Origin: Glebionis coronaria
Lineage: Eukaryota > Streptophyta > Magnoliopsida > Asterales > Asteraceae
Length of the DNA: 64,000 nt
NCBI GenBank assembly: GCA_025667525.1
Contig: CM046881.1
Coordinates: forward strand, 27,601,580 to 27,665,579
Direction of reading: 5' to 3'
Shown here: piece after piece, positions 1-12,615 of the stretch
How positions within the stretch are numbered: the stretch's first letter is position 1
Layout of the letters: each line of letters starts with the position of its first letter
The notes under the pieces: model-generated
What the model saw: only the letters and a program-made list of their open reading frames with translations
Database searches by the model: none
Told to the model about the DNA's origin: nothing
Position numbers and translations under genes: made by a program

Positions 1-1583
1 ACCCTATTTCAGTAGAAGAAATTTCAGACAATCCTACGAAGGTGAAGGCCATCACCTGATGGTCCCGACCGACGCCTGTGAACGAAATACCAAATTTTCT
101 AGAACTTAATTGACTGCTACCACATAAATTGCAGAAAATTCTCCCTAAAATTCTTTCATGATTATTCACCCAAATTCCACCAGAATGCACCAAATTTCCA
201 GGCAGAATTTTGATAGAAACAGTATAACATGTTGAGGCAGCTATGTTCATGTCTAATGCCTGCCATTCCAGCAGGTATAAGATAGAACGTCGTCATGCTA
301 TCGAGTTATTACTACCAATAGAAATTCTGGACAGAAAGGAGACAAGATTCCATAGAGATTGTTATCAGTTTACCACATACTCAAAAAAAAGTATGATACT
401 ATATAAGTCATTGTCGACCATGTAATCAGCCTACACGTTTTCTTTCATCCGAAAGGATTACGCAGTAGCGGACCTGCAGAAAATTCAGCAGTAAATCGTA
501 CGATTTCAAGGCATTCCATCGACCATCATATCAGACGAATTCATGTTCACGATCACGTGTATGTTTACGTTCATGTTTATTTTCACTTTCATGTTTACGT
601 CTCATTCTAAGTATCATGCTGTCCAGTTCATGTTTTATGCTATCTCATGATTTAAGCTCACGTTCGCGTTCATAACATTGTTCACGTTCAAGTCCGTGTT
701 CCATTCCGCGATACACGTTTCGTAGTTATTACCGAATACGGTTAATGGAATCTTGAGAAACCAGACTCAAGTTTAGCACAACTTTTCCATAACCAGTATA
801 CGTTTCACATCTCAGGCCGTATCGTTGGCATTCCCTTCTCAGTCATCATACGTTCATGAAATGTACTAATATCACGCTCACAATATGTTTCATGTATCAC
901 GTTCACAATATACTCCATGCCCAGTGTTCCTCATATAATCGTGAACCACGTTCACAATTGCTCATGTAACACGTTCACAATGGTTCATGTAGTTCGTCCC
1001 TATATATTTTCAGCAGCTTTCTCAGATATAGAAATGTTATCTTTCAGGATATTTATATGTACCGTTTCATGTATCCTTCATGCTATAGCTTATTCATTCT
1101 ATCAGATTCAGAAAATCCATCTTAAAGTATGGAACCAGAAACTATTCAGCATCATCAGGACAGGGTCATCAGGACCAAGATTTTCATTATGTTTAGACCC
1201 TCGAATGAATCGTTTCAAGCAGGAAGCTACTCGAAACGGAGGAGTCCATCCGGACCTCTCATCACTTTTCCTTCAATAAATCCAGTTAAGTTCATTCAGA
1301 CAGGTTACATTCCATGTCCTCTTCAGCCATGTCACGTTACATGATTATTTTAGTCATGTCAGGTTCATACCTATGAGCAGCATTATGTCTTAATTAGAAG
1401 ACAAATTATCCTTCAGCTTATTTGTCTTTTCAGTTTAAGTGTTCCTTCAGTTCTTATAACTTCATCAGCTTATTACCTTTAATTCAAGGACGAATTTCTC
1501 CTTTTTAGAGGGGAAGAATTGTAAAACCCAGTATAGTCGTATCTGTAATTCGGGGACGAATTATTCTTTTAGAGGGGAAGATT
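1..1583 (+). mobile_element. Internal region (3' part) of a Tekay/Del-like LTR element, cut by the window edge
   Basis: This stretch has no credible coding frame. It matches, in reverse complement and imperfectly, the interior of the element at 16053-25890 (its 18.7-20.35 kb part), so it is the 3' end of a second copy of that family in plus orientation. It is rich in short runs of the type cacgttcac/atgttcacg (540-1000). Two successive polypurine-like boxes, gaggggaagaattgtaaaaccc-type, lie at about 1510-1530 and 1570-1593; the second abuts the LTR. The small open frames at 917-1344 show no domain and are not supported as genes. The 5' half of the element is outside the window. Confidence 0.7.
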
Positions 1584-3967
1584 TGTAAAACCCAAAAATT
1601 TTGTTAGCATTTTATTTTGTCATTTTGAATATAACCTTAAGTTTATATCATTATTTATATTAAACATACGTGACATAAGTTATGTATATACATTTAAATA
1701 AATGAAAGATATAATAATTCCAACTAAATGTAACTCATTTGCAAATTTCAGTGTTCATATAGAATTGACAAGACTTCGTATTAAAGACGCATTCGTTTCG
1801 AAATTTTAGTAGCATGTAATTCGATATTTTAGGCTAATTGGTTATTTATTCTTCATATGACATTGGATCATTAAGCAAGTAAATCTCCCTACCATCTAAA
1901 TTCTCTCTCAATGTCACATGCATATCTTAAAGATCTCCGATAATCATGCAACCATGAAAGACTTAACCAAAATAAAACACGTTTCTTTTTCTCTTAATGC
2001 CTAGTCAAATTAGTTACATTCATATTCACTTATCGCTAATAAATGATATTTTACACCTATTAACCTTAATTAATCTTTTACTATGAAACGTTACCACATC
2101 GCAACTTAAGAATTTATGCCTGAGACACGTTTAGTGGCGGTTCTTTCTCGGGTCACTGTGCTGATTCGCTTGTTGGAGGTTAAGCTTTGTGTCGATATTT
2201 AGTTCGAGTATTGGTTCCATTTCCTAGAGGTTAGCGTTCGTAATGGGTTTCAGTCGCCCATAATATCTTGGTTCGGTTTATATATTCGTGCTCATAGTTG
2301 ATTTCGGTTTTGGTTTCTGTCACGACATGTTCTCATCTATTTTGAGAGGTAACTCTTGATCCTTCATATACTTTGTACTAAAATCACATGTTACTCTAAA
2401 TCTTATGCCTTCTCAGTTTTTCACATGCATACTTACAACAGTAGCATAACCGTAGTCACCACTATGCGCATTAATAAGTTGTCGTTTTTGACATGTTGGT
2501 TATTCATTTATTTGTGAGATATAAAATTATTGATGACTTAACTAAATAGATTGTTGTTATTTAGTGTAATGATTAAAACATGAATTTCATCCTCTAAAAT
2601 GAATTAATAATATCTTATAAGAGTTAACGAAAAGTCCGAAATTTGGTTTATACTAAAAAGAGCTTAACTAGTCTAGCTTATTATATCACGACTTTTTAAA
2701 AGGGGCTTATCAAGTTAAGGCTTAATTAATAATCAAATATAAAACTCATGACATATGAAAGTTATTTATTAAAATAGACTTTATTAATATTTGACTTAAA
2801 TAAATCACGAAAACAGTTAAGATCAGTAAAATAAATAAGCATCAGTCAACTTATTTTCGCGTCCGTTATTTATGTAGTATTCGTGAAGTCGGAGTAGATC
2901 TTTCAGCTTTCGTTCTTACTTCGTTACTGGACACGAGGTACGGATTTTTCGTCCTTCAGTATGGACTTTCCTTTTCTAAGCATGATTAGGATTCCCCGTC
3001 TGCAGCCAAATATTTTCCCTAGTATATGTTTAAGCTTATCAGTAATCATGTTAATAACTAAATAAATTGCCTGAGCATTATATACAAGCATGACCAGTTT
3101 ATGTACTAGTTACGGAGGTACCGTAACCACGACACTAGAGGCACCGGTGTCGTGACTCACATGCAGGAGAGTGATATCCTGCATCGTCCCACTCATGTTC
3201 AGTTTGGCCATTTTTTATATGTATTTTTAGTGGGGCGTATGGATGCATCCTAGGCTTTTTAGTTTACAATTATCAGGGTGAATGTGGTGTGTGCTCTACA
3301 TCCTTCACATTGGAGCTGATCCCTCCACCAAGCACAGTATTTAGAGGTCACCCCTCTACAGCATTTAGAGGTCACCCCTCTACAGCATGACGAGGTCACC
3401 CCTCCAGTTATTCATGCATCGTTGTTACAGCACATGACCTATATAAGCTCTGGCAATTAAAATACAGTAAATGCATGTTTTTAGATTTAACAGATAATAG
3501 TTCAGCTTTATTATTTATAAATCAGACTTTACAGATTATACACAGATTTCCGCTGCAACTTTACTTATCAGTGTTACAGCTCCAGTATTTTATCATCTGT
3601 TTCATTTCAGTAATTCCTTATCATGCTTTATATCCGTTCACTGAGCGTTATGCTCAGCCGTAGTTCTTTCATGTTCTAACGGCAGGTACACCAGGACGCC
3701 CTTAGGATTCTGAGAGCATGTGCATTGAATGGAAGCTATCCGGACTTCTTACTTTATGCACTTCTTACATTATTCCGCTTATTTGGACATTGTTTAGTCC
3801 TTTCCTTCAGTATTTTATTTTTCATGTTTTGAGCTTAGGTTGGATTACCGTTGTTTGATTTCAGTATTTCCGTTATGGTCAGTTAATGTTTTAGGACATT
3901 TACCTTATGCTTTGATGACACGCCATAAATACACGTAATGGTCCACCTATCTAAGTGGGGTGTTACA
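1584..3967 (+). repeat. 3' LTR of the partial Tekay/Del-like element
   Basis: The LTR starts TGTAAAACCC directly after a purine-rich tract and ends GTGGGGTGTTACA. Both ends match, in reverse complement, the LTRs at 16053-18728 and 23217-25890, but this copy is about 300 bp shorter and visibly more diverged, so it is older. Near 3330-3400 it holds short direct repeats around gaggtcacccctct. Its right edge abuts copia sequence at 3968, so the element inserted into the copia element to its right; the matching target duplication (expected cacta) would lie outside the window. Confidence 0.75.
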
Positions 3968-6036
3968 CACTAAGATAATCAAGATCAAAATACCATTCAG
4001 GACCTTTGCCTTGGATGTTTGTCTTCTCCTCAAAGTACCTGAGATTAATAGTTTCAATGACACGCTTGGCATGAAGATTGTTAAACCGATAAGCTCTTGA
4101 GTGAGCTCAATATCCCACAATGTATCCTTCATCTGCCTTGCCATCAAATTTTCCCAAATAGTCACTAGTATTCAGAATGGTGACAGGACAGCCAAATGGC
4201 TTTAAATGAGTAATGCTTGGGACTTTGGCTGTGAGTAGCTCATAGGGAGTCTTCTTATGTGGATTGGTAATGGAAACCCTATTCAACACATAACTTGCAG
4301 TGTTGACATGCTACTATCTATTAACTTTGAAAGATTCTTGGGTGCTTTTTGCCATTTTTCAAATCTTAAAAGTGTAGCATTTAGTTTTTCTTGCATTTCT
4401 TGCTTAGCCTTAATACTCTCATTGTTAAGTTTTTCAGTATATGTAAGCATGTTAGTGGTGTTTTCTAAATCAATGCTTAGTACTCTAATCTTATCCTCAT
4501 ACTTACGTTGAGTATTTTGAAGCCACTTCTCTTGTTGTTCTAAAGTTTTTAGAGAACTCTTATAAGCTTGAACTTCTAAAAAATATTTATCATTTTGTTC
4601 ATCTAGTTCATTGTATTGAGTCAAGAGCTCTGAAAATTTATCATGACAACCAAGAGGGCAGTTTTATACCTGAGGAGAGATTCCCATAAGAGCAAATTCT
4701 TCTGCTTCCTAAGCATCAGATATGTGACCAACAATCATAGCAAACACATCAGAAGATTCAACTGACACCAAAGCTTTCTTTTCATCCTTGAGCTCTTGAA
4801 CCTTGAAAGCCGAATACCTGTTCTTCTACTGGTCATTTTTGTTAGGATATTCCCTAGCAAAATGTCCTTGCTGCTGACAATTATAGCATCTGACCTTGCT
4901 TCTATCAACCCTGGCTGGCTCTCTTGGGTTGTAGCTGAATTTTCTACCTGCTTTCTTTTCAAACTTATGAACCCGGAGAGTGAGCATAACCATCTGCCAC
5001 TTTAGATCCATTTCATCCAAGTCAAGTTTATCAACCTGTTTGAAATCATCAAAAGCAAGCTGCTGTTGTGGATCAACATCAGCAACAAAAGAGTGAAGAA
5101 CAGTTTCTACCATGCTACTAGTCTTGACTTTTGATTCAGGAGTAGAAGTATGTTGAGATGAAAAAGTATAGCTTGGGCTACTGGCATAAGACATTGGACT
5201 AGATCCTATGGAACTCACAAAAGCAGAGTTAGCAGGAGTGGGGTAGGAATCACATGAGTATCCTCTCACATGAGACTCAAAGGTTTTGAGTTTATATAAC
5301 ACTTCATCAAAAGAAAGATATTCAAGACCTCCTTTTGCTTTTAGAGAGATGACTACCCGATTCCATGAATGAGACAGAGCACTAAGAAACCTGGTATTGA
5401 TTTCTTCATTTTCAGGTTTGGACCGGAGTTGATTCAATTGGCTAAGAATCTTTTGAGACCTGTCATAGCCTTAATGAAGACCTTTTGTTTCAGAAATCTT
5501 GAATTATGTGAATTCACCTCTCAGCATTGATCTGCGCATCTTCTTGGATTCCTCATTTCCTCCAAATCTTGCCTTTATCCCATTCCAAATCTCCCTAACA
5601 TCATCCAAGTGATAAAATCACCCATATGATCATCAGGAAGAGACTAAAGCAAAATAGTTTTTGCTTTGCTTTCCTTCTGAACAGCAGTGATTTCTTCATT
5701 AGATTTAGGATCTAGAATGATGATCTGACCATTCTTGTATCTACCAGTCATCTTCTTGTTGTTGCCATTATGGACAATTTTCCATAAGTCTAGATCAGTA
5801 TTGGTGATCCAGCACTCCATCTTTATGGCCCAGCTATCATACTCTTCCTTTTTCATGAGTGGGAATTTTCCATTAGTATTGGAAACAGTAGCCACTATTT
5901 GCTGTGTTTGTTGTGTTTTGGAGGTGCTTGCTTCTCCTGTTTCAATAGAACTAGAAATAGACATGATTAGACAATGATGTTAGTAAAAAAAATTGACACT
6001 TCTTGAGCAGAGACTCTCCCAGGCTCTGATACCACT
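3968..6036 (-). pseudogene. Ty1/copia polyprotein remnant (gag, coiled coil, integrase C-terminus)
   Basis: Read on the minus strand, four broken blocks follow one another from the LTR: a gag N-terminus (5644-5964, with YDSWAIKMECW), a gag body (4826-5437) containing MDLKWQMVMLTLR and a zinc knuckle CYNCQQQGHFAREY, a coiled-coil block (4283-4624), and an integrase C-terminal piece (4107-4289) with NKTPYELL-like and PFGCPVTILNT motifs. The last knuckle cysteine is Tyr. Protease and the integrase catalytic core are missing: the coiled-coil block runs directly into the integrase tail, an internal deletion. The left end is cut by the LTR element at 3967. The element is dead; assignment to copia is firm, the lineage is not. 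Confidence 0.8.
6023..6034 (-). other. Copia primer-binding site (initiator-tRNA-Met type)
   Basis: The minus strand reads TGGTATCAGAGC, the standard complement of the 3' end of initiator tRNA-Met, two bases after the LTR end. It fixes the polarity of the copia remnant and the inner border of its LTR. Confidence 0.85.
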
Positions 6037-6510
6037 TGTTGGGTCCACTAGATGTGGATCTTGCAGCCTGTTAAGGATGGTGAACGACTTCTGTAATCAC
6101 AAGTCTATTCACACAGAGACTCTTAATGTAATACAAAGTATAAGTGCGGAATACAAATACTATGAACAAGAAGAAACAGAATAACTAAATAACTTGATCC
6201 TTACTAAGGATTTCTACTATTAATATGAAATGAATAATGGTGAAAGGTGAAAGGTGTGTCTAACCCTTCTACCAATGGGTTCCTTTTATACTACAAGGAA
6301 ACCCTAATACTACATTAAACACAAACGTGTAACTCCTGATATGCATTTCCTAACATATCTCATGCATATCCTAACAAACTACTAAGAACAATAATGTTTG
6401 ACTTTATACTAAACCAGGAGCACGTATTGCTCCTACTACTACTGAGACCAGGAGGAACTACATACCTCCTAGTTTATCTATTAAAAATATCTATTCCATA
6501 GGTCCTAACA
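6037..6510 (-). repeat. 5' LTR of the copia element
   Basis: A 474-bp segment has inverted ends: on the minus strand it begins TGTTAGGACC and ends GGACCCAACA, next to the primer-binding site. Base 6511 onward (gacgt) is the outer flank. The partner 3' LTR is not in the window because the left part of the element is interrupted at 3967. Confidence 0.8.
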
Positions 6511-8597
6511 GACGTAATTTACAAAAGTACTATCTAGTTTCAAGGATAAAGTTCGGGAGACACATCAAGACTTCGGTCTTGTAGATACAATTACCCTATA
6601 ATTCCGGATTACTTGTAGTTTCCTTACCTTGCATACTATTTAGGAAGCCGCGAATGGTCTAGGGTTTGAATGATTTTAATCATTCTTTAATCTTTTCCCA
6701 TGATAAAATTAAAATTCTTTAAATTAAAAACATGTTGAATCGTCAATTTTTATGATATCACTATTTATACAATTGATTTGTGAGTTAAATAAGTGGTATT
6801 TGTAATTAGCGTAATTAAGTAAATTTTCTTAAATTTTCATGATACAAAGATGTTGCATGCTTTTTGTACATGTTTTGAAATTGTCAAAAATTATACCCTT
6901 TAAAATAAGTTCTTTCGCCATCACTTGTGCTTACTTTTTCGGCATACGTGAGAATGTGGTGATTTTGTAACCCACGGTGAGATAATACACTCGATTGTGA
7001 GATGTCGGTTTTATATAATCACAGTTTTTGATTGGACGACTTAATCAAGCTAAGATAGGGGAGACCTTAACTCATAGCAATAGATGGGATAACATGCTCG
7101 TTTTTTCACTTTTGAATTGTCACAAGTGATGTACATAAAGTAGAGTCCCAGAATTTTAGAAGTTGTATTGGATGCAATTATTGAACGTCAATTACCCCTT
7201 GAATACCATCATCACTAGCAGATCAACTGATGCACTTAGTGGATTCTAGCTTTTAGAAAATTAATTGTTTATTTATAAACATGGGTATTAAATTTTCCAT
7301 AAAGATAATATCATCGAAAATACTAATATCGAATTTTGTGATTCTTTTAAAAGTATTATTGCAACGAAGTTCCATAAACTTATATTTGTATGAAAAACAA
7401 AGTCTCATTTTCTTGTAAGAAAGAGAGAGACATATACCTATCCTTTTTCCATGCAAGAAAAAACTATTAATAGGTGCGATTTAATTACTGTAGTTATCAA
7501 TCTTTAAGTGAACTTAAATGTTTAAGAAGATTTGCACAACTTATTGTTTCAAGTAGATCTCATTACTCTTATTTAGTTTTTGAAAATCTTTCAAACTAAT
7601 AAGTTTCTTAGCAATCTCTAGGCAAACAATGCTTCTTTTTGTTCTTAACATATCGATACCCCTTAAGGCTATAATCGATAAGAACAAAACAAGTGTTCTG
7701 TTTTCTTAGTGTGATTATAATAACTAGCTTTATTTACCATAGTTATTATTTTTTAACTCAAAGGAGGCACTAAATACCCTTAATGAATGATAGGCCTAAT
7801 ATGGAGGAAATTGCATGTCAGTTTTCAAGTTAATGAAAGCATGATAGATAGTCTCTCATCTGCATGGTAGGAATTCATACACACTCTATAATACATAAGT
7901 AATTGTTACTTATAGGCATTTAAAGCGAGTAGGAAAGTAAACAATTCACTATTTACTTTTCATTCGTAAAGTAACATTTGTAATGTTGTTAAATCCAGTG
8001 GGAGCATTGCGTTTTACTACTGAAAATACATTAATGTAATGTTGTCTAATTCAGTGGGAGCTACAAGCTTGTTTACTTTTGTAGTAATCCATATTATATA
8101 TAGTTTGAGTTGAAATACTAACTTACTTTCTAGTTGACATTCTAATAGTAATTCAGATATACATTACATTATCATATTGTTCACTTAAACAATTGCGTTT
8201 CGTGATAGTTTATCTGCATACATGATGTTGTGCCATGCACAAGTGGAAGAATCTTTATTATGAGCAAGGTGCAACACATAAAAATATGACAAATGATTTC
8301 ATAACCGCGAGATAAGAATCTAATATTCTATTAAGACATATGCATTTAATTGTCAATGTAGGTTGCCTTATTTAGAAAATGTTAAGATGTGAATAACAAG
8401 CTATTTCAACTTATTTTTTTATAGTTTCTTCCAATGTTTCTTGAAATGCACATAAATAAATAATTATGTACGCAATTAACTTAAAGTCTTTGAATTATTT
8501 AAAGGGTAAATAATGTATATAGAGTTATTGAAATATTTAAAGATGTATACTATAGAGCATGCACTAGTTTTTTAAATGTTATATATTTTCAATTTTG
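6511..8597. other. AT-rich non-coding stretch, probably old transposon debris
   Basis: I see no gene, RNA gene or clear element boundary here. Two similar segments at about 7985-8010 and 8050-8075 carry a GTGGGAGC box resembling copia polypurine tracts (ccagtgggagc and tcagtgggagc), suggesting eroded copia 3' ends. The open frame at 7253-7456 has no recognisable content. Confidence 0.4.
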
Positions 8598-9267
8598 TGT
8601 TGACACAATTGATAAGTATTTAACCTAAAAAGTATTAAGTGTTCAGAATTATCTGTAATATTACCAAGTACCGTTAGTATGTAACCAAGTACCGCTAGTA
8701 TAGCAAGTATTGTTAGTATATGCATGGTATATGACCAACTACCGTTAGGCTTATAGCAAGTATTGCTAGTTAAGATAAGAACAGATATATCTTGAGTAAA
8801 GATATGTTCTAGTTATTATAGGAGTATATCGTGTGTGATATACATATCCTAATAGAATATTCTAAGTGTTCCTTACACTATAAAAGGAACACAGGTACGA
8901 TGAATTTATTGCACTTCAACACAACGATTAACAAAAATAGAATAGTTACCTTATATCTCTGTTCTTCTTTGCTTAACCAAGTTAGATTCCACATAACTTC
9001 TTTAAGTTGAGTAAGAGTCTCTCAAGTGCTAATAGAATATTCTAAGTGTTCCTTACACTATAAAAGGAACACAGGTACGATGAATTTATTGCACTTCAAC
9101 ACAACGATTAACAAAAATAGAATAGTTACCTTATATCTCTGTTCTTCTTTGCTTAACCAAGTTAGATTCCACATAACTTCTTTAAGTTGAGTAAGAGTCT
9201 CTCAAGTGCTCTAGTTTGTTTGCAAGCTATTGTGCAATCCTTAACAGGATCTCGATAGGGATCAACA
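8598..9267 (+). repeat. 5' LTR of a second copia-type element, containing a perfect tandem duplication
   Basis: The segment starts TGTTGACACA and ends GGGATCAACA, giving a six-base terminal inverted repeat TGTTGA/TCAACA, and is followed after two bases by an initiator-Met primer-binding site. Short motifs accgttag/accgctag recur at 8670-8770. The promoter-like block with ctataaaagg at about 8878 and 9058 lies in the duplicated part. The left border rests only on the terminal motif. Confidence 0.6.
8849..9208 (+). repeat. Perfect 180-bp tandem duplication inside the copia LTR
   Basis: 8849-9028 and 9029-9208 are identical base for base wherever I compared them (lines 8881/9061 and 8941/9121 match completely). 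Each unit contains actataaaagg, a likely TATA box, so the LTR has two promoter copies. No mismatch was seen, implying a very recent event, or an assembly duplication. Confidence 0.9.
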
Positions 9268-9269
9268 AG

Positions 9270-9281
9270 TGGTATCAAAGC
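9270..9281 (+). other. Copia primer-binding site (variant initiator-Met)
   Basis: TGGTATCAAAGC differs from the usual TGGTATCAGAGC by one base and lies two bases beyond the LTR end, the normal position. Confidence 0.7.
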
Positions 9282-9389
9282 TTGTTGAGAAACTCCGAAT
9301 AAGAAGTACAAAAACCCTAAACCTATACTCACAAAATCCATATCCGTCGTCGACATAACTCGATACGACAACTACTCTCAACAGGATTT

Positions 9390-9509
9390 ATCTCAATTGA
9401 CTATGTGAAGTCAAAGGATAACATCGTGGATCCGCTTACGAAAGGTTTAAGTAGAGAGTTAGTTAGTAAGTCGTCTAAAGGAACGGGACTAAAGCCCTTA
9501 AAGGAATGA
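9390..9509 (+). pseudogene. Copia polyprotein C-terminal tail (RNase H end)
   Basis: An open stretch ending in TGA at 9507 reads IDYVKSKDNIVDPLTKGLSR and onward, the typical end of copia pol (the SKDN..DPLTKGL motif after RNase H). It lies only about 110 bp from the primer-binding site, so gag, protease, integrase, reverse transcriptase and most of RNase H are missing. It is either a deleted derivative or a chimera of two copia copies. Confidence 0.75.
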
Positions 9510-10270
9510 GTTTCTATGAAGGAAAACCTAACCCAGTTGACTGGAGAACCCAAGATATAGGTTCAATAGGACAACCTAATCATATAAATGTGGGGGAAGT
9601 CATGTAAATGTGGAGGAGTTACTCAATATAGTAACTTTCCTAGTCCATTCGTAGAACAATGTGACTGTTGAGAGGTTAAACATATGACTTACTGATTCAG
9701 GATGAAATCATAAAGCAAAATGATTCAAAATGAAATCATAAAATATATGATTTTAATGATTCAAGATGAAATCACCTATGTGAGAGAAGTGGGGTCGCTT
9801 CGAAGGAAATTGTGGGGGCACAATTTCTAAAAACTCTTACAGAACTAGGCTAGTGCTCATGACCATAACGGGCACGACTATGAGGACTTGATAATGTCAG
9901 GGAGAGTCGTGTGTGAGTGTGTATTGTGATCTACGTAAATAGAGACTGAGTTCAAAGGCATCGCGTCTACTCAGATCTAGGAGACTAAGTGCATCTCACA
10001 AGGGAAGGTTCAAAGGGTCACACCTACCTATCCTATGCAGGACCCAACTGCAGAAATTTCGTCGAAAGTTTCGTGTGATTTCGACCGATCTCCATTCATG
10101 TGGGGGATTGTTGGAAAAATATGATGGAAAATTTGTGTTTACTAACTTTGGACATATATAATTATTGGTGAATATAATTATTAATTTAAGGCCAAGTCGA
10201 GCCAATTATATGTTCAAAACGAAGTTAGTATGAATGAGATATCGAGTCTCAAAAATGATAATTGAAATGA
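9510..10270 (+). mobile_element. Copia 3' untranslated region and start of a 3' LTR-like segment
   Basis: Downstream of the pol stop lie repeated phrases (gattcaagatgaaatca-like, three times at 9700-9780), a box tgtgggggat (10099-10108) typical of a copia polypurine tract, and then TGTTGGAAAAATATG (10109 on), a plausible LTR start. This start does not match the LTR at 8598, so two copia elements seem to be joined. The LTR-like part is interrupted by the transposon at 10271 and resumes at 12616. Confidence 0.5.
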
Positions 10271-12615
10271 GGGTTAAAGCCATAAATTACTAACGAACTT
10301 TACTTTTTTTTAATATTGCAAATAGAGAAGATAAAGTACTTATATAGCCATTCAACTTTACTATTTTTTTTCCAAAATTACAAACGTTTTAAAAAATGAC
10401 CTATAACAACCGGTTTTCAAGTACAATAAACCTACATGTCACTTTTTTTACCGGTTACTTTAAATATTAAATTATATTTTTTCATGTCACTTTCATTTTC
10501 TTTTTTTTTATATCCATCACCTCACCCGACACATTTTCACCCTTCCAATTCAAAATAATCAAAGGGGTGTAAACGAGCCGAGCTTATAACGAGCTACTCG
10601 AGCTCGAGCTCGATTAACTCGATCTCGAGCCTACATATTTTCAAGCTCGAGTCGAGCTTGAACGAAAAAAGATGCTCGTTTAGTTAAACGAGCCGAGCTT
10701 TTAAAAGGCAATATTCGGCTCGGCTCGTTCGAAAGCTCGTCTAGTTACTCGAGCCGATCGAGCTTGTTGAGCTTAGAGCCGAACGAGATTGTTGAGCTTA
10801 ACGAGCCGAACGAGCTAATCGAGCCAAACATTTAAATTTTTATAAAAATTTATATATTACATTTTAGTAGGTATTGATAATTTAATTTTAATTAATAACA
10901 ATAATTATGAAGATATTAAACTTCATTAAGCAAGAACACACTATGAAATCACCCAAAACATGGACCAAGATGCTAAAACACATCTTAAACTTTTTCATGC
11001 TTTCGTTTTATGATTTGTAAAACACTTTAACTCCGTAATTTCTTACAACTATCGATGTGACATGAGTTATTTAACAAAACATCTTCAAAGACATATATTA
11101 CAAAATACATAAAATCAAAATCCGTTATCCATTAATCAAATAGTCAAATGTAATGAGCGAAAGATGATCGAATAAGTTATAAATAACATGTGATAACATT
11201 ACACTTTTACTATGATTACATGTTATTTGAATGTACATTCAATTTTAAAGAAATTGTATAAATTGGTCGAATATGATCTTTTAACTAGTATAAGAAAGAC
11301 ATGACTAGTAAAATTATCTCACGTCACTTGAAGTAGAAAATTTTCATGGGAAAAAACTTTATATAAGAAAACTCTCATCCTAGTTTTGAACTTAGTTAAG
11401 CTATAGATGTAATTAAGCATTAATTTTTCATTCATAAACAACGTCTTTGAGCTTATAAGATACATAAGTTTTAGTTTGAACATTATAAATTTTTTTATAA
11501 TTGTAAACGAGCTTTCGAGTTCGAACTTGAGTTAACAAACGAGCCTATCAAGTTCGAGCATGAAAATTATTTTATTGTAGAAGTACATAAATATTAAAAT
11601 TCTTAAACGAGCTTCGAGCTCGAGCTCGAACAACAACAAAAATGTTCGATTCGAGCTCGAGCCTATTTGTAAAAGTTTTTTCGAGCTCGAGCCGAGCTCG
11701 AGCCAGGAAGTTAATAAACAAGCTTGACTCGTTTAAGCCAAAACTCGACTCGGCTCGGATCGTTTACACCCCTAAATCAAACAACCTGAAACCTAATTTT
11801 TTATCCTATACTTTACCAATCTCGTGATGGTCTTCAATTCAAATAAAAAAATAAAGAAAAAACAATTTAATCTATATTTCATCTACAAGTAGCTAAAAGT
11901 TTACTTGCTAGAAAAAGATGAGAAGTATAGAGAGGAACAACCAATTGTCACCTGCTACAAACCGGCCGCGACCCACAACAATCAGCCACTGCCACAATAA
12001 CCAGTCGTCGTCCATAACAACCAGCGAAAAAACGAACCAATCACGCGTGATATAATATATTGTTTTTGACGATGTTGATGACCTTAAACAACTAGATTCA
12101 CTAGCTAGATCACATGATTGGAATATGGAGGGATCAAGGGTAATACCTCGGTATTTAAAATCATCCGTCGATGAAATAAAATGAGGTAATATCTCAGTAC
12201 CATAAAAAGAAATACCGAGTAATACCAGATCTATAGTGGTTGCTGGTTGAGGTAACGGGGACGAGGGTTGAATTTATGTTGAATATGGTGGGTAGAAATA
12301 AATAGTAGGTAGCTTTTTTAGGAGTTTGTCAATGATAATGATGAAAGATGCAAATAGATTTTTATTAATCTGGAAATGATGGGTGGATGAAGGAAGGAGA
12401 CAAGGGCACTTTTGTCTTTTAAAAATTCTTACGTGGAAAAAACTTAACAAAATTTAATGCCACATGAAAAAAAGAATGACATGGAAATTATAGTAATTAC
12501 GTTACCTATATTAACCGGTATCAACAAGTTTCGATGGCTATATAAGTATTTTATTTTCTCTATTTGTAATATCGAGAAAAAAATAAAGTTTATTGGTAAT
12601 TTATGGCTTTAACCT
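10271..12615. mobile_element. Non-autonomous Mutator-like transposon with long terminal inverted repeats
   Basis: The ends are inverted copies of about 90 bp: the left begins gggttaaagccataaattac and the right ends with its reverse complement, the similarity continuing through a stretch reading aaagtacttatatagcc. The element is flanked by a perfect 9-bp duplication ttgaaatga (10262-10270 and 12616-12624). Nine-base target sites with long inverted ends are the hallmark of Mutator-like elements. No transposase is present; the interior holds another element (10564-11772) and simple sequence, so it depends on a transposase from elsewhere. Confidence 0.8.
10564..11772. mobile_element. Nested hAT-like element with GAGCTCGAGCC-rich inverted ends
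   Basis: It begins GGGGTGTAAACGAGCCGAGC and ends in the inverted form (GGATCGTTTACACCCC). Both arms (10564-10830 and 11510-11772) are packed with palindromic gagctcgagc words and are far more GC-rich than the AT-rich centre. Near-duplicate flanks taatcaaa / taaatcaaa suggest an 8-bp type target site, as in hAT elements, with slippage. No coding capacity. Class assignment is from end sequence and flank only. Confidence 0.6.

Noticed and set aside
917..1344. Two overlapping open frames of 120 and 71 codons
   Set aside because: They lie inside the non-coding interior of an LTR element; no domain and no conservation in the inverted copy.
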